64,000 nucleotides of DNA from Catellatospora tritici (GTDB taxonomy: Bacteria > Actinomycetota > Actinomycetes > Mycobacteriales > Micromonosporaceae): the NCBI RefSeq assembly GCF_019083965.1, contig NZ_JAHRCY010000002.1, forward strand, positions 620,001 through 684,000, given 5' to 3'. Made by a program: the position numbers and the translations under genes. The notes under the pieces were generated by a model. It worked only from the letters and a program-made list of their open reading frames with translations, was not told the DNA's origin and made no database searches. Below, piece after piece: positions 26,670-35,774 of this stretch (positions are counted from its first letter, which is position 1; each line of letters begins with the position of its first letter).

Positions 26670-28036
26670 TTTCGTGCTGGTTGGGGCTGCGTCGCGGTGG
26701 GCATGTCGCCCAGGTCGTATCCGCGCAGCAGCACCAGCGCGATGCCCACGATAAGACCCGGCACAACAGTGAATCCGAGCAGGACTCCGGTACGCGCGGA
26801 GTCGGACTGCGCCACCACGGTGCCCGCGGTGGTGGAGATGTAGCCGAACACCTGCAGCACGATCCCGAAGATGAACGGGCCGAGCGCCAGGCCCAGGGTC
26901 TCGCCGGCGGTCCAAACGCCGGTGAACACGCCCGCCTGGCGCTTGCCGGTGCGGGCGGTGTCGTACGCGATGCAGTCGGGCAGCATGGCCAGGCCGAACA
27001 GCTGCTGTCCGGCGTAACCGAAGCCGATCACGGCGATGATGGCGTAGACCGCCCAGTGCGGCAGCACCGGTGCCGCGACCAGCACCAGCGTCGACACGGT
27101 CAGCGTGATCGAGGCGACCACGTACCCCTTGAGCTTGCCCAGCCGCTCGCCGACCCGGCGCCAGAACGGCATGACCACCAGCGCGGGGCTGACCACCACG
27201 ACGAACAGCGTGGTGGTGGTGCCGGGGTCGCCGAGCACGTGCCGGGCGAAGTACTCGACCCCGCCGAGCATGCAGGCCACGCCGGTGGCCTGGACCACGA
27301 AGCAGGCGACCAGCACCCGGAACGGCCGGTTCGCGGCGACCACCTTGAGCTGCACCCGCAGCGACGGCTCGCTGGCGGTGACGACGCCGGTCGGCGCCTT
27401 GGCGGTACTGAAGAACGCGAAGCAGGTGCCGCAGACCATGATCGCGGCGACGAACAGGCCCATCCAGCGGTATCCCGGGACGCCGCCGCCGGTGGAGTCA
27501 CGGATGATCGGCGCCAGCGCGCCGGAGACCAGGATCGAGGTGGCCAGCAGCGCGACCCGCCAGGTCATCAGTCGGGTGCGTTCGTCCGGCGAGGAGGTCA
27601 TCTCGGCGGGCATCGCCACGTACGGCACCTGGAAGAAGCCGAACGCGGTCGCGGTGAGCAGGAACATCACCACCACGTAGAGCCCGGACAGGTCGGAGAT
27701 GCCGAGTGGGGCGGCGAAGATGCCCGCGAACAGTGCCGCCATGCCGAGGCCCGCGAACAGCAGGTACGGCCGACGGGCGCCCCAGCGGGTCTGGGTGCGG
27801 TCGGAGATCCGGCCCACCAGCGGGTTGAGCACCACGTCCCAGGCCTTGGGCAGCAGCACCAGCAGGCCCGCCAGGCCCGCGGCCACCCCCAGGGTGTCGG
27901 TCAGGTACGGCAGCAGCAACAGGCCGGGCACCGTGCCGAACGCCCCCGTGGTCAGCGACCCGAGGGAATATCCGACCCGAACATGCGTGGGAAGCGCTTC
28001 GCCCGGAGCCTCCATCACCTCCACACTGGATGTCAT
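26603..28036 (-). CDS. MFS transporter, GPH (MelB-like) family
   Basis: A 477-aa, 12-helix sugar:cation symporter-like protein from ATG 28036 (MTSSVEVMEAPGEALPTHVR). The GPH signature region is LPKAWDVVLNPLVGRISDRT with RTQTRWGARRPYLLFAG, and VPYVAMPAEMTSSPDERTRL follows. The N-terminal Asp that couples cation transport in MelB is conserved in KAWDVV. The last 22 residues (QVRAVAGRSTSSGANAQGDV) come from the intergenic repeat. Divergent from the GGT gene with a 28-bp gap; substrate unknown. Confidence 0.9.
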   Translation of the reverse strand: MTSSVEVMEAPGEALPTHVRVGYSLGSLTTGAFGTVPGLLLLPYLTDTLGVAAGLAGLLVLLPKAWDVVLNPLVGRISDRTQTRWGARRPYLLFAGLGMAALFAGIFAAPLGISDLSGLYVVVMFLLTATAFGFFQVPYVAMPAEMTSSPDERTRLMTWRVALLATSILVSGALAPIIRDSTGGGVPGYRWMGLFVAAIMVCGTCFAFFSTAKAPTGVVTASEPSLRVQLKVVAANRPFRVLVACFVVQATGVACMLGGVEYFARHVLGDPGTTTTLFVVVVSPALVVMPFWRRVGERLGKLKGYVVASITLTVSTLVLVAAPVLPHWAVYAIIAVIGFGYAGQQLFGLAMLPDCIAYDTARTGKRQAGVFTGVWTAGETLGLALGPFIFGIVLQVFGYISTTAGTVVAQSDSARTGVLLGFTVVPGLIVGIALVLLRGYDLGDMPTATQPQPARNQVRAVAGRSTSSGANAQGDVG

Positions 28037-28064
28037 GAGGGCGGATGGTACGGGAGGCAGTTGA

Positions 28065-29462
28065 ATGCGGGTACCTGCCGGTGTGGCAGCGGGCCATCCG
28101 GCCACCGCTGAAGTAGGCCTTCGGATACTCCGAATGGGCGGATCGGCCGCCGACGCGGCGGTCGCGGCGGTGCTCGCCGCGTGCGTCGGGGAAACCGTGT
28201 TCACCGGGCTGAGCGGTGGCGGATTCGCCACTTACTTCGAAGCTTCGACAGGGCGAGTGTCCTGCCTTGATTTCTTCGTCGCGATGCCTGGCCTGGATGG
28301 GGATCGTAAGGCCGGCGCGATGCGGCCGATCGAGGTCGCCTTCGGAGAGGTGCCGCTGCCGTACGAGATCGGCGGAGCCTCCGTGGCGGTGCCCGGGGTG
28401 CCCGCCGGGTGTGGCGAGATTCACGCCCGCTGGGGCGTGCTGCCCTGGGCCGAGGTCGTCGCGCCCGCGGTGGAACTGGCCCACACCGGGGTGCCCATCC
28501 CCGAGGCGCACGCGCTGACCCTGCCGTCGCTGGTGCAGGCGATGCTGATCGACCAGGGCACCGCCGCGTACGCCCCCGGCGGGCGGCTGCTGCGCGGCGG
28601 AGAGCTGCTGTTCCACGCCGGGCTGGCCGACGCGCTGAGCATGATCGCCTCGGAGGGCCCGTCGGCCTGCTACACCGGCAAGATCGGCCAGAGCACGGTC
28701 GAGGCCGTACGCGCCGACGGCGGATCACTCGGGCCGCTGGACCTGGCGTCGTACCGGGTGATCGACCGCGAGGTGACCGCAGCGCAGCTCGGCGGCTGCA
28801 CAGTGCTCGGCCGCACCGACCTCAACCGCGTCATCGACACCATCCGGTCGCTGCCCACCGACCTGGCCGATCTCGACCGCGGCGCCCGCGCCGTGGCCCT
28901 GGCCAACGCGCTCGACCTGCCCCGCCGCCTGGACAAACTCGGCGACACCACCAACGTCACCGCCGTCGACGAGGCCGGCAACGCCTGCGTCGTCACCACC
29001 ACGCTCGGCCTCGGCTCCGGCATCTGGCTGCCCGGCCTCGGCGTCCACCTCAACTCGATGCTCGGCGAGGGCGAACTGATCAACGGCGAACTGGCGCCCG
29101 GCGAGCGGATGGGCTCGATGATGTGCCCGCTGATCGTGCTCGACCACGGCAACCTGCGGCTGGCGCTCGGCTCGGCGGGCGGCTCACGGATCCGGTCGGC
29201 CCTGCTGAACACGCTGGTCGAGGTCCTGATCGAGCAGCTGGACACGGTGGCGGCGGTCGACGCCGCCCGGCTGCACCCGCTCGACGACATCGTCCACGTC
29301 GAACCGTCGTACCCCCTTGACGAGGCCGCCGCCCTCACCGCCGCCGGCTACACCGTCAACCGCTGGCCCGCCCTCAACCACTACTTCGGCGGCGTCTCCG
29401 CCATCGGCCCATCGGGCCCCGCCGCCGACCCCCGCCGAGGCGGCTCCGCCCTCCCCCTCTAA
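28065..29462 (+). CDS. gamma-glutamyltransferase family protein
   Basis: A 465-aa Ntn hydrolase. The large-subunit part has MGGSAADAAVAAVLAACVGE and GLSGGGFATYF; autocleavage should occur before Thr295/296 in GDTTNVTAVDEAGNACVVTT, and the GSPGG-like oxyanion loop is LGSAGGSRI. It lacks a signal peptide and is shorter than E. coli GGT (580 aa), so it is cytoplasmic. It may cleave gamma-glutamyl or related acyl groups. GGGAGG precedes the ATG. The adjacent divergent transporter could supply substrate; this is a guess. Confidence 0.9.
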   Translation: MRVPAGVAAGHPATAEVGLRILRMGGSAADAAVAAVLAACVGETVFTGLSGGGFATYFEASTGRVSCLDFFVAMPGLDGDRKAGAMRPIEVAFGEVPLPYEIGGASVAVPGVPAGCGEIHARWGVLPWAEVVAPAVELAHTGVPIPEAHALTLPSLVQAMLIDQGTAAYAPGGRLLRGGELLFHAGLADALSMIASEGPSACYTGKIGQSTVEAVRADGGSLGPLDLASYRVIDREVTAAQLGGCTVLGRTDLNRVIDTIRSLPTDLADLDRGARAVALANALDLPRRLDKLGDTTNVTAVDEAGNACVVTTTLGLGSGIWLPGLGVHLNSMLGEGELINGELAPGERMGSMMCPLIVLDHGNLRLALGSAGGSRIRSALLNTLVEVLIEQLDTVAAVDAARLHPLDDIVHVEPSYPLDEAAALTAAGYTVNRWPALNHYFGGVSAIGPSGPAADPRRGGSALPL

Positions 29463-29480
29463 CCCCCGCCCTTTCGCGTC

Positions 29481-29538
29481 GATCATGAGCCTATGGCACG
29501 GCTCGACGGCGTGTCGCGTGCACAGGTTCCTGATCGAC
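29481..29538. repeat. 58-bp inverted repeat, left copy
   Basis: GATCATGAGCCTATGGCACG... ending TGATCGAC. It is inverted and 56/58 identical to 29994-30051, and the pair brackets the alkyltransferase-like gene. Confidence 0.95.
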
Positions 29539-29573
29539 TCGGCTCCGGGCGGGTGCGGGCCACGGGCGGCGCG

Positions 29574-29867
29574 TCAGTTGATGTGGGTCGGGGCGACGTG
29601 GTCGCCCCGGAAGGTGACGCCCTCTTCCTGGAGGCGGCGGCGGGCCTCGTTCTCGTGGCCGGGAGGCAGGCGACCACCCGCGCCGACCACCCGATGCCAG
29701 GGCACTCCGCCGCCGTGGCGCGCCATGATCGTGCCGACCCGCCGGGCCGAATTTCGACCCGACTCGTCCGCCAGGGCATCCGCGACCGCGCCGTAGGTCA
29801 TCACTCGACCCGGGGGAATCTGCTCAACGAACCGCAGCACCGCTTCGGTGTACTCCTCGGGCGTCAT
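29574..29867 (-). CDS. alkyltransferase-like protein (ATL)
   Basis: A 97-aa protein, MTPEEYTEAVLRFVEQIPPG, of the MGMT C-terminal fold. The active-site PCHR of O6-alkylguanine methyltransferase is replaced by PWHR (GGGVPWHRVVGAGGRL), the hallmark of ATL proteins, which bind O6-alkylguanine and recruit nucleotide excision repair instead of transferring the alkyl group. RVMTYGAVADAL is the helix-turn-helix entry. An upstream ATG at 29888 would add seven residues. Confidence 0.93.
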   Translation of the reverse strand: MTPEEYTEAVLRFVEQIPPGRVMTYGAVADALADESGRNSARRVGTIMARHGGGVPWHRVVGAGGRLPPGHENEARRRLQEEGVTFRGDHVAPTHIN

Positions 29868-29892
29868 GGCGCTCAGGCTAGTTCGCATATGT

Positions 29893-29990
29893 CTCCGGCT
29901 CTCGCCCCTCCCGGCTCTCGCCCCTCCCGGCTCTCGCCCCTCCCGGCTCTCGGCTCTCGGCTCTCGGCTCTCGGCTCTCGGCCACGAATC
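29893..29990. repeat. short tandem repeats
   Basis: Three copies of a 16-bp unit (CGGCTCTCGCCCCTCC) followed by four to five copies of the 7-bp unit GGCTCTC. Simple-sequence expansion between the ATL gene and the right inverted repeat. Confidence 0.9.
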
Positions 29991-29993
29991 CAG

Positions 29994-30051
29994 GTCGATC
30001 AGGAAGCTGTGCACGCGACACGCCGTCGAGCCGTGCCATAGGTTCATGATC
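29994..30051. repeat. 58-bp inverted repeat, right copy
   Basis: Reverse-complement partner of 29481-29538 with two mismatches; the two copies could form a 58-bp stem around about 455 bp. Confidence 0.95.
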
Positions 30052-30129
30052 AACGCGTAGGGGAGGGTGGCGCGCCAGTGGGTGGGATGGGAGCGGGGTG
30101 GGCGGGGTGTGGGTGGGCAGAATGGGGGA

Positions 30130-31257
30130 ATGCGGCAACTGGTCACGCGGGCTAAGCGCGTGGTGGTGAAGGTGGGGTCGTCGTCGTTGACGACGGCTGC
30201 CGGGGGGTTGGATCCGGGGCGGTTGGCCGGGCTGGTGGCGGCGATCGCCGCGGCCGAGCGGCCGGAGGGTGGGGCGCGGCGGGAGGTCGTGCTGGTGTCC
30301 TCCGGGGCGATCGCGGCGGGGTTGGCACCGCTGGGGCTGTCCAAGCGGCCGCGGGATCTGGCTACGCAGCAGGCGGCGGCGAGCGTGGGCCAGGGGCGGC
30401 TGATGCACGCGTACACGGAGGAGTTCGGGCGGCACGGGCGGACCGTGGGGCAGGTGCTGCTGACCGTGGACGACGTGACGCGGCGGGCGCACTACCGCAA
30501 CGCGTACCGGACGCTGCGCAAGCTGCTGGACATGAACGCCGTGCCGATCATCAACGAGAACGACACCGTGGCCACGGAGGAGATCCGGTTCGGCGACAAC
30601 GACCGGCTGGCCGCGCTGGTGGCCGCCCTGGTGCAGGCCGACCTGCTGGTGCTGCTGTCGGACGTGGACGCGCTCTACACCGGTCACCCGTCGCACCCGG
30701 ACTCGCGACGCGTCGACGAGGTGGCCGACTTCGCGCAGCTGCGTACGTTCGACGTGACGGGCGCGGGCAGTGCCGGTGTCGGCACCGGCGGCATGGTCAC
30801 CAAGGTCGAGGCGGCCCGGATCGCCAGCGACGCGGGCATCCCGGTGGTGCTGACGGCCGCGCCCATGGCCGCCGCGGCCCTGTCCGGCGAGTCGGTGGGC
30901 ACCCTCTTCCACGCCGCGGGGGTACGGGCCACCGCCCGCCTGCACTGGCTCGCCCATGCCACCACCGCTCGCGGCCGCCTGCACCTGGACCCGGGCGCGG
31001 TCTCCGCCGTGGTCGAACGCCGCGCTTCGCTGCTCCCGGCCGGAATCACCGCCGTGGACGGCGCGTTCACCGCGGGCGACCCGGTCGACCTGGTGGACTC
31101 CGGCGGCCGTGCGGTCGCCCGGGGTCTGGTCAACTACGACGCCCTGGAACTGCCCGGCCTGCTCGGCCGCTCCACCGGCGAACTGGCCGCCACACTCGGC
31201 CCCGCCTACGAGCGCGAGGTCATCCACCGCGACGACCTCGTCCTCCTCCCGGGGTAA
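30130..31257 (+). CDS. proB: glutamate 5-kinase
   Basis: First enzyme of proline synthesis (ATP-dependent phosphorylation of glutamate). 375 aa from ATG 30130: [20 protein letters not shown]. Kinase motifs [31 protein letters not shown] and [15 protein letters not shown] are intact. The C-terminal PUA domain (about 280-375) is present. It is followed, after a hairpin repeat, by proA. Feedback by proline is known for the family. Confidence 0.97.
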   Translation: MRQLVTRAKRVVVKVGSSSLTTAAGGLDPGRLAGLVAAIAAAERPEGGARREVVLVSSGAIAAGLAPLGLSKRPRDLATQQAAASVGQGRLMHAYTEEFGRHGRTVGQVLLTVDDVTRRAHYRNAYRTLRKLLDMNAVPIINENDTVATEEIRFGDNDRLAALVAALVQADLLVLLSDVDALYTGHPSHPDSRRVDEVADFAQLRTFDVTGAGSAGVGTGGMVTKVEAARIASDAGIPVVLTAAPMAAAALSGESVGTLFHAAGVRATARLHWLAHATTARGRLHLDPGAVSAVVERRASLLPAGITAVDGAFTAGDPVDLVDSGGRAVARGLVNYDALELPGLLGRSTGELAATLGPAYEREVIHRDDLVLLPG

Positions 31258-31306
31258 GGAAGGGCACCTTGTTATCGCAACACGTTGTGGAAGGGCCCCT
31301 TCCCAA
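31256..31306. repeat. GGAAGGGCACCTTG hairpin repeat, copy 2
   Basis: AAGGAAGGGCACCTT and GGAAGGGCCCCTTCC arms around TTATCGCAACACG, between proB and proA. Related to 23175-23224. It overlaps the end of proB and could attenuate the operon. Confidence 0.7.
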
Positions 31307-31372
31307 CGCTTTGGGCGCGAGGACGCGCGGGGCGGACGGCGGGGCGGGGCGAGTGACGGAGAGGCTGAACGC

Positions 31373-32617
31373 ATGAGCGTGATCGAGCAGGCGGGGCGGG
31401 CCCGGGAGGCGGCCACGGTGCTGGCGACGGCGTCGCGGGCGGTGAAGGACGCGGCGCTGCTGGCGATGGCCGACGCGCTGTCGTCGCGTACCCCCGAGAT
31501 TCTCGAGGCCAACAAGCTGGACGTGGCGGCGGCGCGCGAGCAGGGCACGCCGGAGTCGACCGTGGACCGGCTGGCGCTGAACGAGTCCCGGCTGGCCGGG
31601 ATGGCCGAGGGCCTGCGCCAGATCGCGGGCCTGCCCGACCCGGTCGGCGAGGTGGTCCGGGGCGGCACGCTGCCCAACGGTCTGCAGGTGCGGCAGCTGC
31701 GGGTGCCGTTCGGGGTGGTCGGCATCATCTACGAGGCCCGCCCGAACGTCACCGCCGACGCGGCCGGGCTGACCCTGAAGTCCGGCAACGCGGTGCTGCT
31801 GCGCGGCTCGGGTTCGGCGGCCCGCTCCAACGCCGCGATCGTGGCGGTGCTGCGCGACGCGCTGACCGCCGCCGACCTGCCCGCCGACGCGGTGCAGCTG
31901 GTCGACTCGGCGACCCGGGACACGGTCAAGGAGCTGATGCGGGCTCGTGGGCTGGTCGACGTGCTGATCCCGCGCGGCGGGGCGTCGCTGATCCGGACCG
32001 TGGTCGAGGAGTCGTCGGTGCCGGTGATCGAGACCGGGGTCGGCAACTGCCACATCTACGTCGACCAGAGCGCCGACCTGGACATGGCGCTGAAGATCCT
32101 GCTCAACGCGAAGGTGCAGCGGCCGTCGGTGTGCAACGCGGCCGAGTCGCTGCTGGTGCACGCCGCGGTGGCCGACGAGTTTCTGCCCCTGGCGCTGGCG
32201 GCGCTGCGCGAGCAGGGGGTGACGGTGCACGGTTCGCCGGAGGTCGCCGCGTACGACGACGCCGTCGTCCCCGCCACCGAGGCGGACTGGGGCACCGAGT
32301 ACCTGGCCCTGGAGCTGTCGGCGCGGGTGGTGCCGTCGCTGGACGAGGCGGTCGCCCACATCCGCCGCTACGGCTCGGGCCACTCCGAGGCGATCATCAC
32401 GACCTCGCTGCCCGCCGCGAACCGGTTCGCCGCGCACGTGGACGCGGCCGCGGTGCTGGTCAACGCCTCGACCCGATTCGTCGACGGCGGCGAGCTCGGC
32501 TTCGGCGCGGAGATCGGCATCTCCACCCAGAAGCTGCACGCGCGCGGCCCGATGGGCCTACCCGAGCTGACCAGCACCAAGTTCGTGATCACCGGTGAGG
32601 GCCAGGTGCGGGGCTAG
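31373..32617 (+). CDS. proA: glutamate-5-semialdehyde dehydrogenase
   Basis: NADPH-dependent reduction of gamma-glutamyl phosphate, second step of proline synthesis. 414 aa, [20 protein letters not shown]. Conserved regions are [33 protein letters not shown] and the catalytic Cys region [16 protein letters not shown]; the [20 protein letters not shown] segment closes the protein. Its TAG stop overlaps the TAG of the converging gene in the palindrome CTAG. Confidence 0.97.
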   Translation: MSVIEQAGRAREAATVLATASRAVKDAALLAMADALSSRTPEILEANKLDVAAAREQGTPESTVDRLALNESRLAGMAEGLRQIAGLPDPVGEVVRGGTLPNGLQVRQLRVPFGVVGIIYEARPNVTADAAGLTLKSGNAVLLRGSGSAARSNAAIVAVLRDALTAADLPADAVQLVDSATRDTVKELMRARGLVDVLIPRGGASLIRTVVEESSVPVIETGVGNCHIYVDQSADLDMALKILLNAKVQRPSVCNAAESLLVHAAVADEFLPLALAALREQGVTVHGSPEVAAYDDAVVPATEADWGTEYLALELSARVVPSLDEAVAHIRRYGSGHSEAIITTSLPAANRFAAHVDAAAVLVNASTRFVDGGELGFGAEIGISTQKLHARGPMGLPELTSTKFVITGEGQVRG

Positions 32618-33441
32618 CGGATCGCACGGATGACGTTCAGGGTGAGGTGTACGTCGAACGCTTCACCCTGTTCGGAGTCCCAGCCGCCGTCGGTGCGCTG
32701 GGTCTCCGCCAGCCGCTTCTTGGCCGCGATCATGGTCCAGTCGTCGGCGGAGACGCCGACCCGGCGCATCGAGGCGGCCATCGCCGCGGCGTCGACCGGT
32801 GCCATCCGGGGCAGCCGCTCGCCGAGCACCGACTGCATCCGGGCGGCCTCGTAGAACATGTCCTGCCGGTACATCACGGCCGCGCCCAGCCAGCCGGTCA
32901 TCAGATACGACGGCCAGGTGCCGTCGCTGTTGAGGCTGTTCTTGATGAACTCGGCGCCGCGCGCGGTGGTGTCCGCGTACGGGATGGGCGTGTCGTCGCC
33001 GTAGGGCAGCGTGGCCCGGAAGTCGAGCCCGAACACGGTCAGCCAGAACGTGGCGTTCGCGGTCAGGTACAGGGTGGCCTCGGGGTCGCCGGGCTGGGCC
33101 CACTCGGGCGCCTCGGCGGCCAGCTCCTTGGCCTCCTGCCAGCTGCCGTCCGGGGCCTGGCGGCCACCCAGCCAGTCCAGCGCCCGCTGGGCCGCCGGGC
33201 GGCCGAGGGCGCCGAGGTCGTCGAGCTGGTCGAGCCGGAAGCAGGTGACGTCGATCGAGGCGACCTTGCCACGCTGGGAGGTGGGCCAGCCGCCACTTGG
33301 AAGTTGACCGGCTTCCATGGCCGAGATGACGTCATCGGCCGGCACTACCCCGGTACGCAGGTACGACAGGCGGGCCCGGTCCACCGGGTCGCCTTTCTTC
33401 ACCACGAAACCGATTGCCGCGTCGAGATCCACCACGGTCAT
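32614..33441 (-). CDS. terpene-cyclase/prenyltransferase-like alpha-barrel protein
   Basis: About 275 aa, [20 protein letters not shown] (ATG 33441; ATG 33459 is an alternative). Repeated helical units end in QW-like motifs: [36 protein letters not shown] and [20 protein letters not shown]. This is the repeat fold of squalene-hopene cyclases and prenyltransferase beta subunits, but the length is that of a single domain and no DXDD motif is seen. Possibly non-catalytic or a class of uncharacterised actinobacterial proteins. Confidence 0.75.
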   Translation of the reverse strand: MTVVDLDAAIGFVVKKGDPVDRARLSYLRTGVVPADDVISAMEAGQLPSGGWPTSQRGKVASIDVTCFRLDQLDDLGALGRPAAQRALDWLGGRQAPDGSWQEAKELAAEAPEWAQPGDPEATLYLTANATFWLTVFGLDFRATLPYGDDTPIPYADTTARGAEFIKNSLNSDGTWPSYLMTGWLGAAVMYRQDMFYEAARMQSVLGERLPRMAPVDAAAMAASMRRVGVSADDWTMIAAKKRLAETQRTDGGWDSEQGEAFDVHLTLNVIRAIR

Positions 33442-33542
33442 CGAGGGTACGTGTCCCATCTGGTCGCCGACCTCAGGAGGTCGGTCAAGGTCAACAGCAC
33501 TGGCGGTCGGAATACCTCTCCGACCAGCGCCAAAGGCGGCGA

Positions 33543-33574
33543 AAGGCCGACGGCGACATCGCGCCGTCGGCCTT
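33543..33574 (-). terminator. moeZ terminator
   Basis: A perfect 13-bp stem AAGGCCGACGGCG / CGCCGTCGGCCTT with a 6-nt loop, 34 bp past the moeZ stop, with TTTCGCC beyond it on the minus strand. Confidence 0.75.
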
Positions 33575-33608
33575 CGTCAGATTACCGACAGTTCTTCGAA
33601 GATCGCTA

Positions 33609-34790
33609 TCAGTAGCTGGGCAGGCTCGGGTCGATGGTCTTCACCCAGGCCAGCACGCCGCCCTGGACGTGCACCGCGTCCTTGAACCCGGCCGCCTTCA
33701 GCGCGGCGAGCGCCTCGGCCGACCGCACGCCCGACTTGCAGTGCAGCACGATCTGCTTGTCCTGCGGCAGCGTGGCCAGGGCCTCGCCGGACAGGATCTC
33801 GCCCTTGGGGATGAGCACACTGCCCGGGATGCGCACGATCTCGAACTCGGCCGGCTCGCGGACGTCGACCAGCAGGAAGTCCTTCTCGGCGTCCTGCCAC
33901 TCCTTGAGCTCGCGGGCGGTGATGGTCGAGTCGACCACCGCCTCCTGCGCCTCGACGGAGACCGCGCCGCAGAAGTCCTCGTAGTCCTCCAGCAGCTGGG
34001 TGACGGTCGGGTTCTCGCCGCACAGCGCGCAGGCCGGGTCCTTGCGGACCTTGATCTTGCGGTACGTCATCTCCAGCGCGTCGTACACCATCAGCGAGCC
34101 CACCAGCGGCTCGCCCACACCGGTGAGCAGCTTGATCGCCTCGGTGACCTGGATCGCGCCGATGCTGGCGCACAGCACGCCCAGCACGCCGCCCTCGGCG
34201 CACGACGGCACCATGCCGGGCGGCGGCGGCTCCGGGTAGAGGCAGCGGTAGCAGGGGCCGTGCTCGGCCCAGAACACGCTGGCCTGCCCGTCGAACCGGT
34301 AGATCGAGCCCCACACGTAAGGCTTGCCCAGCAGCACCGCGGCGTCGTTGACCAGGTAGCGCGTGGCGAAGTTGTCCGTGCCGTCGACGATCAGGTCGTA
34401 CTGACCGAAGATGTCGAAGACGTTGTCCCGGTCGATCGCGGTGTTGTGGATCACCACGTTGACGTACGGGTTGATCTCGCGGATGCTGGCCGCGGCCGAC
34501 TCGGCCTTCGGGCGGCCGATGTCCGACTGGCCGTGGATGATCTGGCGCTGCAGGTTGGACTCGTCGACGGTGTCGAACTCGACGATGCCCAGCGTCCCCA
34601 CACCCGCGGCGGCCAGGTACATCAGCGCGGGCGAGCCGAGACCCCCGGCGCCGACGCAGAGCACCTTGGCGTTCTTGAGCCGCTTCTGCCCGGCAACCCC
34701 GACGTCCGGGATGATCAGGTGACGGCTGTAGCGGCGGATCTCGTCCACCGAGAGCGACTCGGCGGGTTCCACCAGCGGCGGCAATGACAT
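33609..34790 (-). CDS. moeZ: adenylyltransferase/sulfurtransferase MoeZ
   Basis: A 393-aa E1-like MoeB/ThiF domain fused to a C-terminal rhodanese domain. It activates the C-terminal Gly-Gly of ubiquitin-like sulfur carriers (MoaD, ThiS, CysO) and converts them to thiocarboxylates. Seen: GAGGLGS (47-53), zinc ligands CYRC (180-183) and CALC (254-257), the conserved Cys197 in PSCAEGG, and the rhodanese Cys351 in HCKSGVRS. Start ATG 34790 gives MSLPPLVEPAESLSVDEIRR, matching family proteins; a longer frame adds 12 residues. Confidence 0.95.
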   Translation of the reverse strand: MSLPPLVEPAESLSVDEIRRYSRHLIIPDVGVAGQKRLKNAKVLCVGAGGLGSPALMYLAAAGVGTLGIVEFDTVDESNLQRQIIHGQSDIGRPKAESAAASIREINPYVNVVIHNTAIDRDNVFDIFGQYDLIVDGTDNFATRYLVNDAAVLLGKPYVWGSIYRFDGQASVFWAEHGPCYRCLYPEPPPPGMVPSCAEGGVLGVLCASIGAIQVTEAIKLLTGVGEPLVGSLMVYDALEMTYRKIKVRKDPACALCGENPTVTQLLEDYEDFCGAVSVEAQEAVVDSTITARELKEWQDAEKDFLLVDVREPAEFEIVRIPGSVLIPKGEILSGEALATLPQDKQIVLHCKSGVRSAEALAALKAAGFKDAVHVQGGVLAWVKTIDPSLPSY

Positions 34791-34877
34791 GACCACATTC
34801 TCGCTCGCCCACCCGCTGATCGCCATGATCGACCATCTCCCGGACTGCGAGGTGTGTCACGCGCCCGGTTCGGCGCG

Positions 34878-35774
34878 TCAGGGAATAGCGGGACCTCGAT
34901 ACAGCAACCCGCCGCGGTACGGCCACGCGTACGCCTTGCAGCCCTGCAGCCCGGTCGACTGCTGCAGCATCACCGGCGCGTCCAGGCCCGGCCCGGGGCA
35001 GGCCTCGTGGCCGAAGCCGAGCTGGTGGCCGACCTCGTGGTTCAGCGCGAACGCCCGGTAGTCGGCCAGCGGGGCGCCGTAGTCGGGCACCCCGGTCAGC
35101 CAGCGGCTCAGGTTGATGATCACCTGGCCGGGTAGGCGGCACGAGACGAACGCGTCCGTGTACAGACCACCGGCCGCGCACATCTTCTTCGAGGTCTCCG
35201 CGCTGGCCAGGAACACCGTGAACTCGGCGGTGGCCTGCTCGGCCACCCGCTGGAACCGGTAGGTCCCGGCGCCGGCCCATCCGCGCGGGTCGCCCAGGAT
35301 CGCCTCGACCTCGCCGCCGAACGGCGCCGCCTGCTGCGCGGTCCCCTGCTCGACGGCGACCCGGAACTTGCGCACGTTGCCCTTGGCGCCGATCACCTTG
35401 CCCGTGCCGCCGACGTACGCGAACTTGCCCGTCCCGGCGGTGGGCACCCCGGCCGGATCGACGGGCTGCGGCGCGGGAGTGTTCTCCTCGCGCCCCGTCG
35501 CCTGCGGCGCCGCGGCGGAACCGGGCGTGCCGGAGGCGGCGGCCTCGCTGGGCGCGGTGGCCTGCGTGGCGGCCGGGTCGTCGAGCAGCAGCCCGTCCGA
35601 GCCGCGAGCCAGGTCGATGCCGACCAGGCCGACCACGACGCCGAGCAGCGACGACATGATGATCAGATTGCGGCGGCGGCGGGCCCGGATCTGGGCCCGG
35701 CGCCGGGCCCGGAACCCGGCGCCGTCATCGGGATCCTGCCGCCGGGTCGGGTACGTCTCCTGGCCGGTGTACAT
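34878..35774 (-). CDS. DUF3152 protein, zinc-protease-like, copy 2
   Basis: A 298-aa protein with a basic N-terminus, one membrane anchor (IIMSSLLGVVVGLVGIDLAR, about 38-57), a Pro/Ala-rich linker and an extracellular domain. HEVGHQLGFGHE (246-257) is a HExxHxxxxxH zinc site, flanked by conserved Cys pairs (MCAAGGLYTDAFVSCRLPGQ and HEACPGPGLDAP). DUF3152 proteins are secreted or anchored and uncharacterised; metallopeptidase activity is inferred from the motif. Starts at ATG 35774, overlapping the upstream paralogue's stop by 1 nt (TGATG), so the pair is translationally coupled. Confidence 0.9.
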   Translation of the reverse strand: MYTGQETYPTRRQDPDDGAGFRARRRAQIRARRRRNLIIMSSLLGVVVGLVGIDLARGSDGLLLDDPAATQATAPSEAAASGTPGSAAAPQATGREENTPAPQPVDPAGVPTAGTGKFAYVGGTGKVIGAKGNVRKFRVAVEQGTAQQAAPFGGEVEAILGDPRGWAGAGTYRFQRVAEQATAEFTVFLASAETSKKMCAAGGLYTDAFVSCRLPGQVIINLSRWLTGVPDYGAPLADYRAFALNHEVGHQLGFGHEACPGPGLDAPVMLQQSTGLQGCKAYAWPYRGGLLYRGPAIP

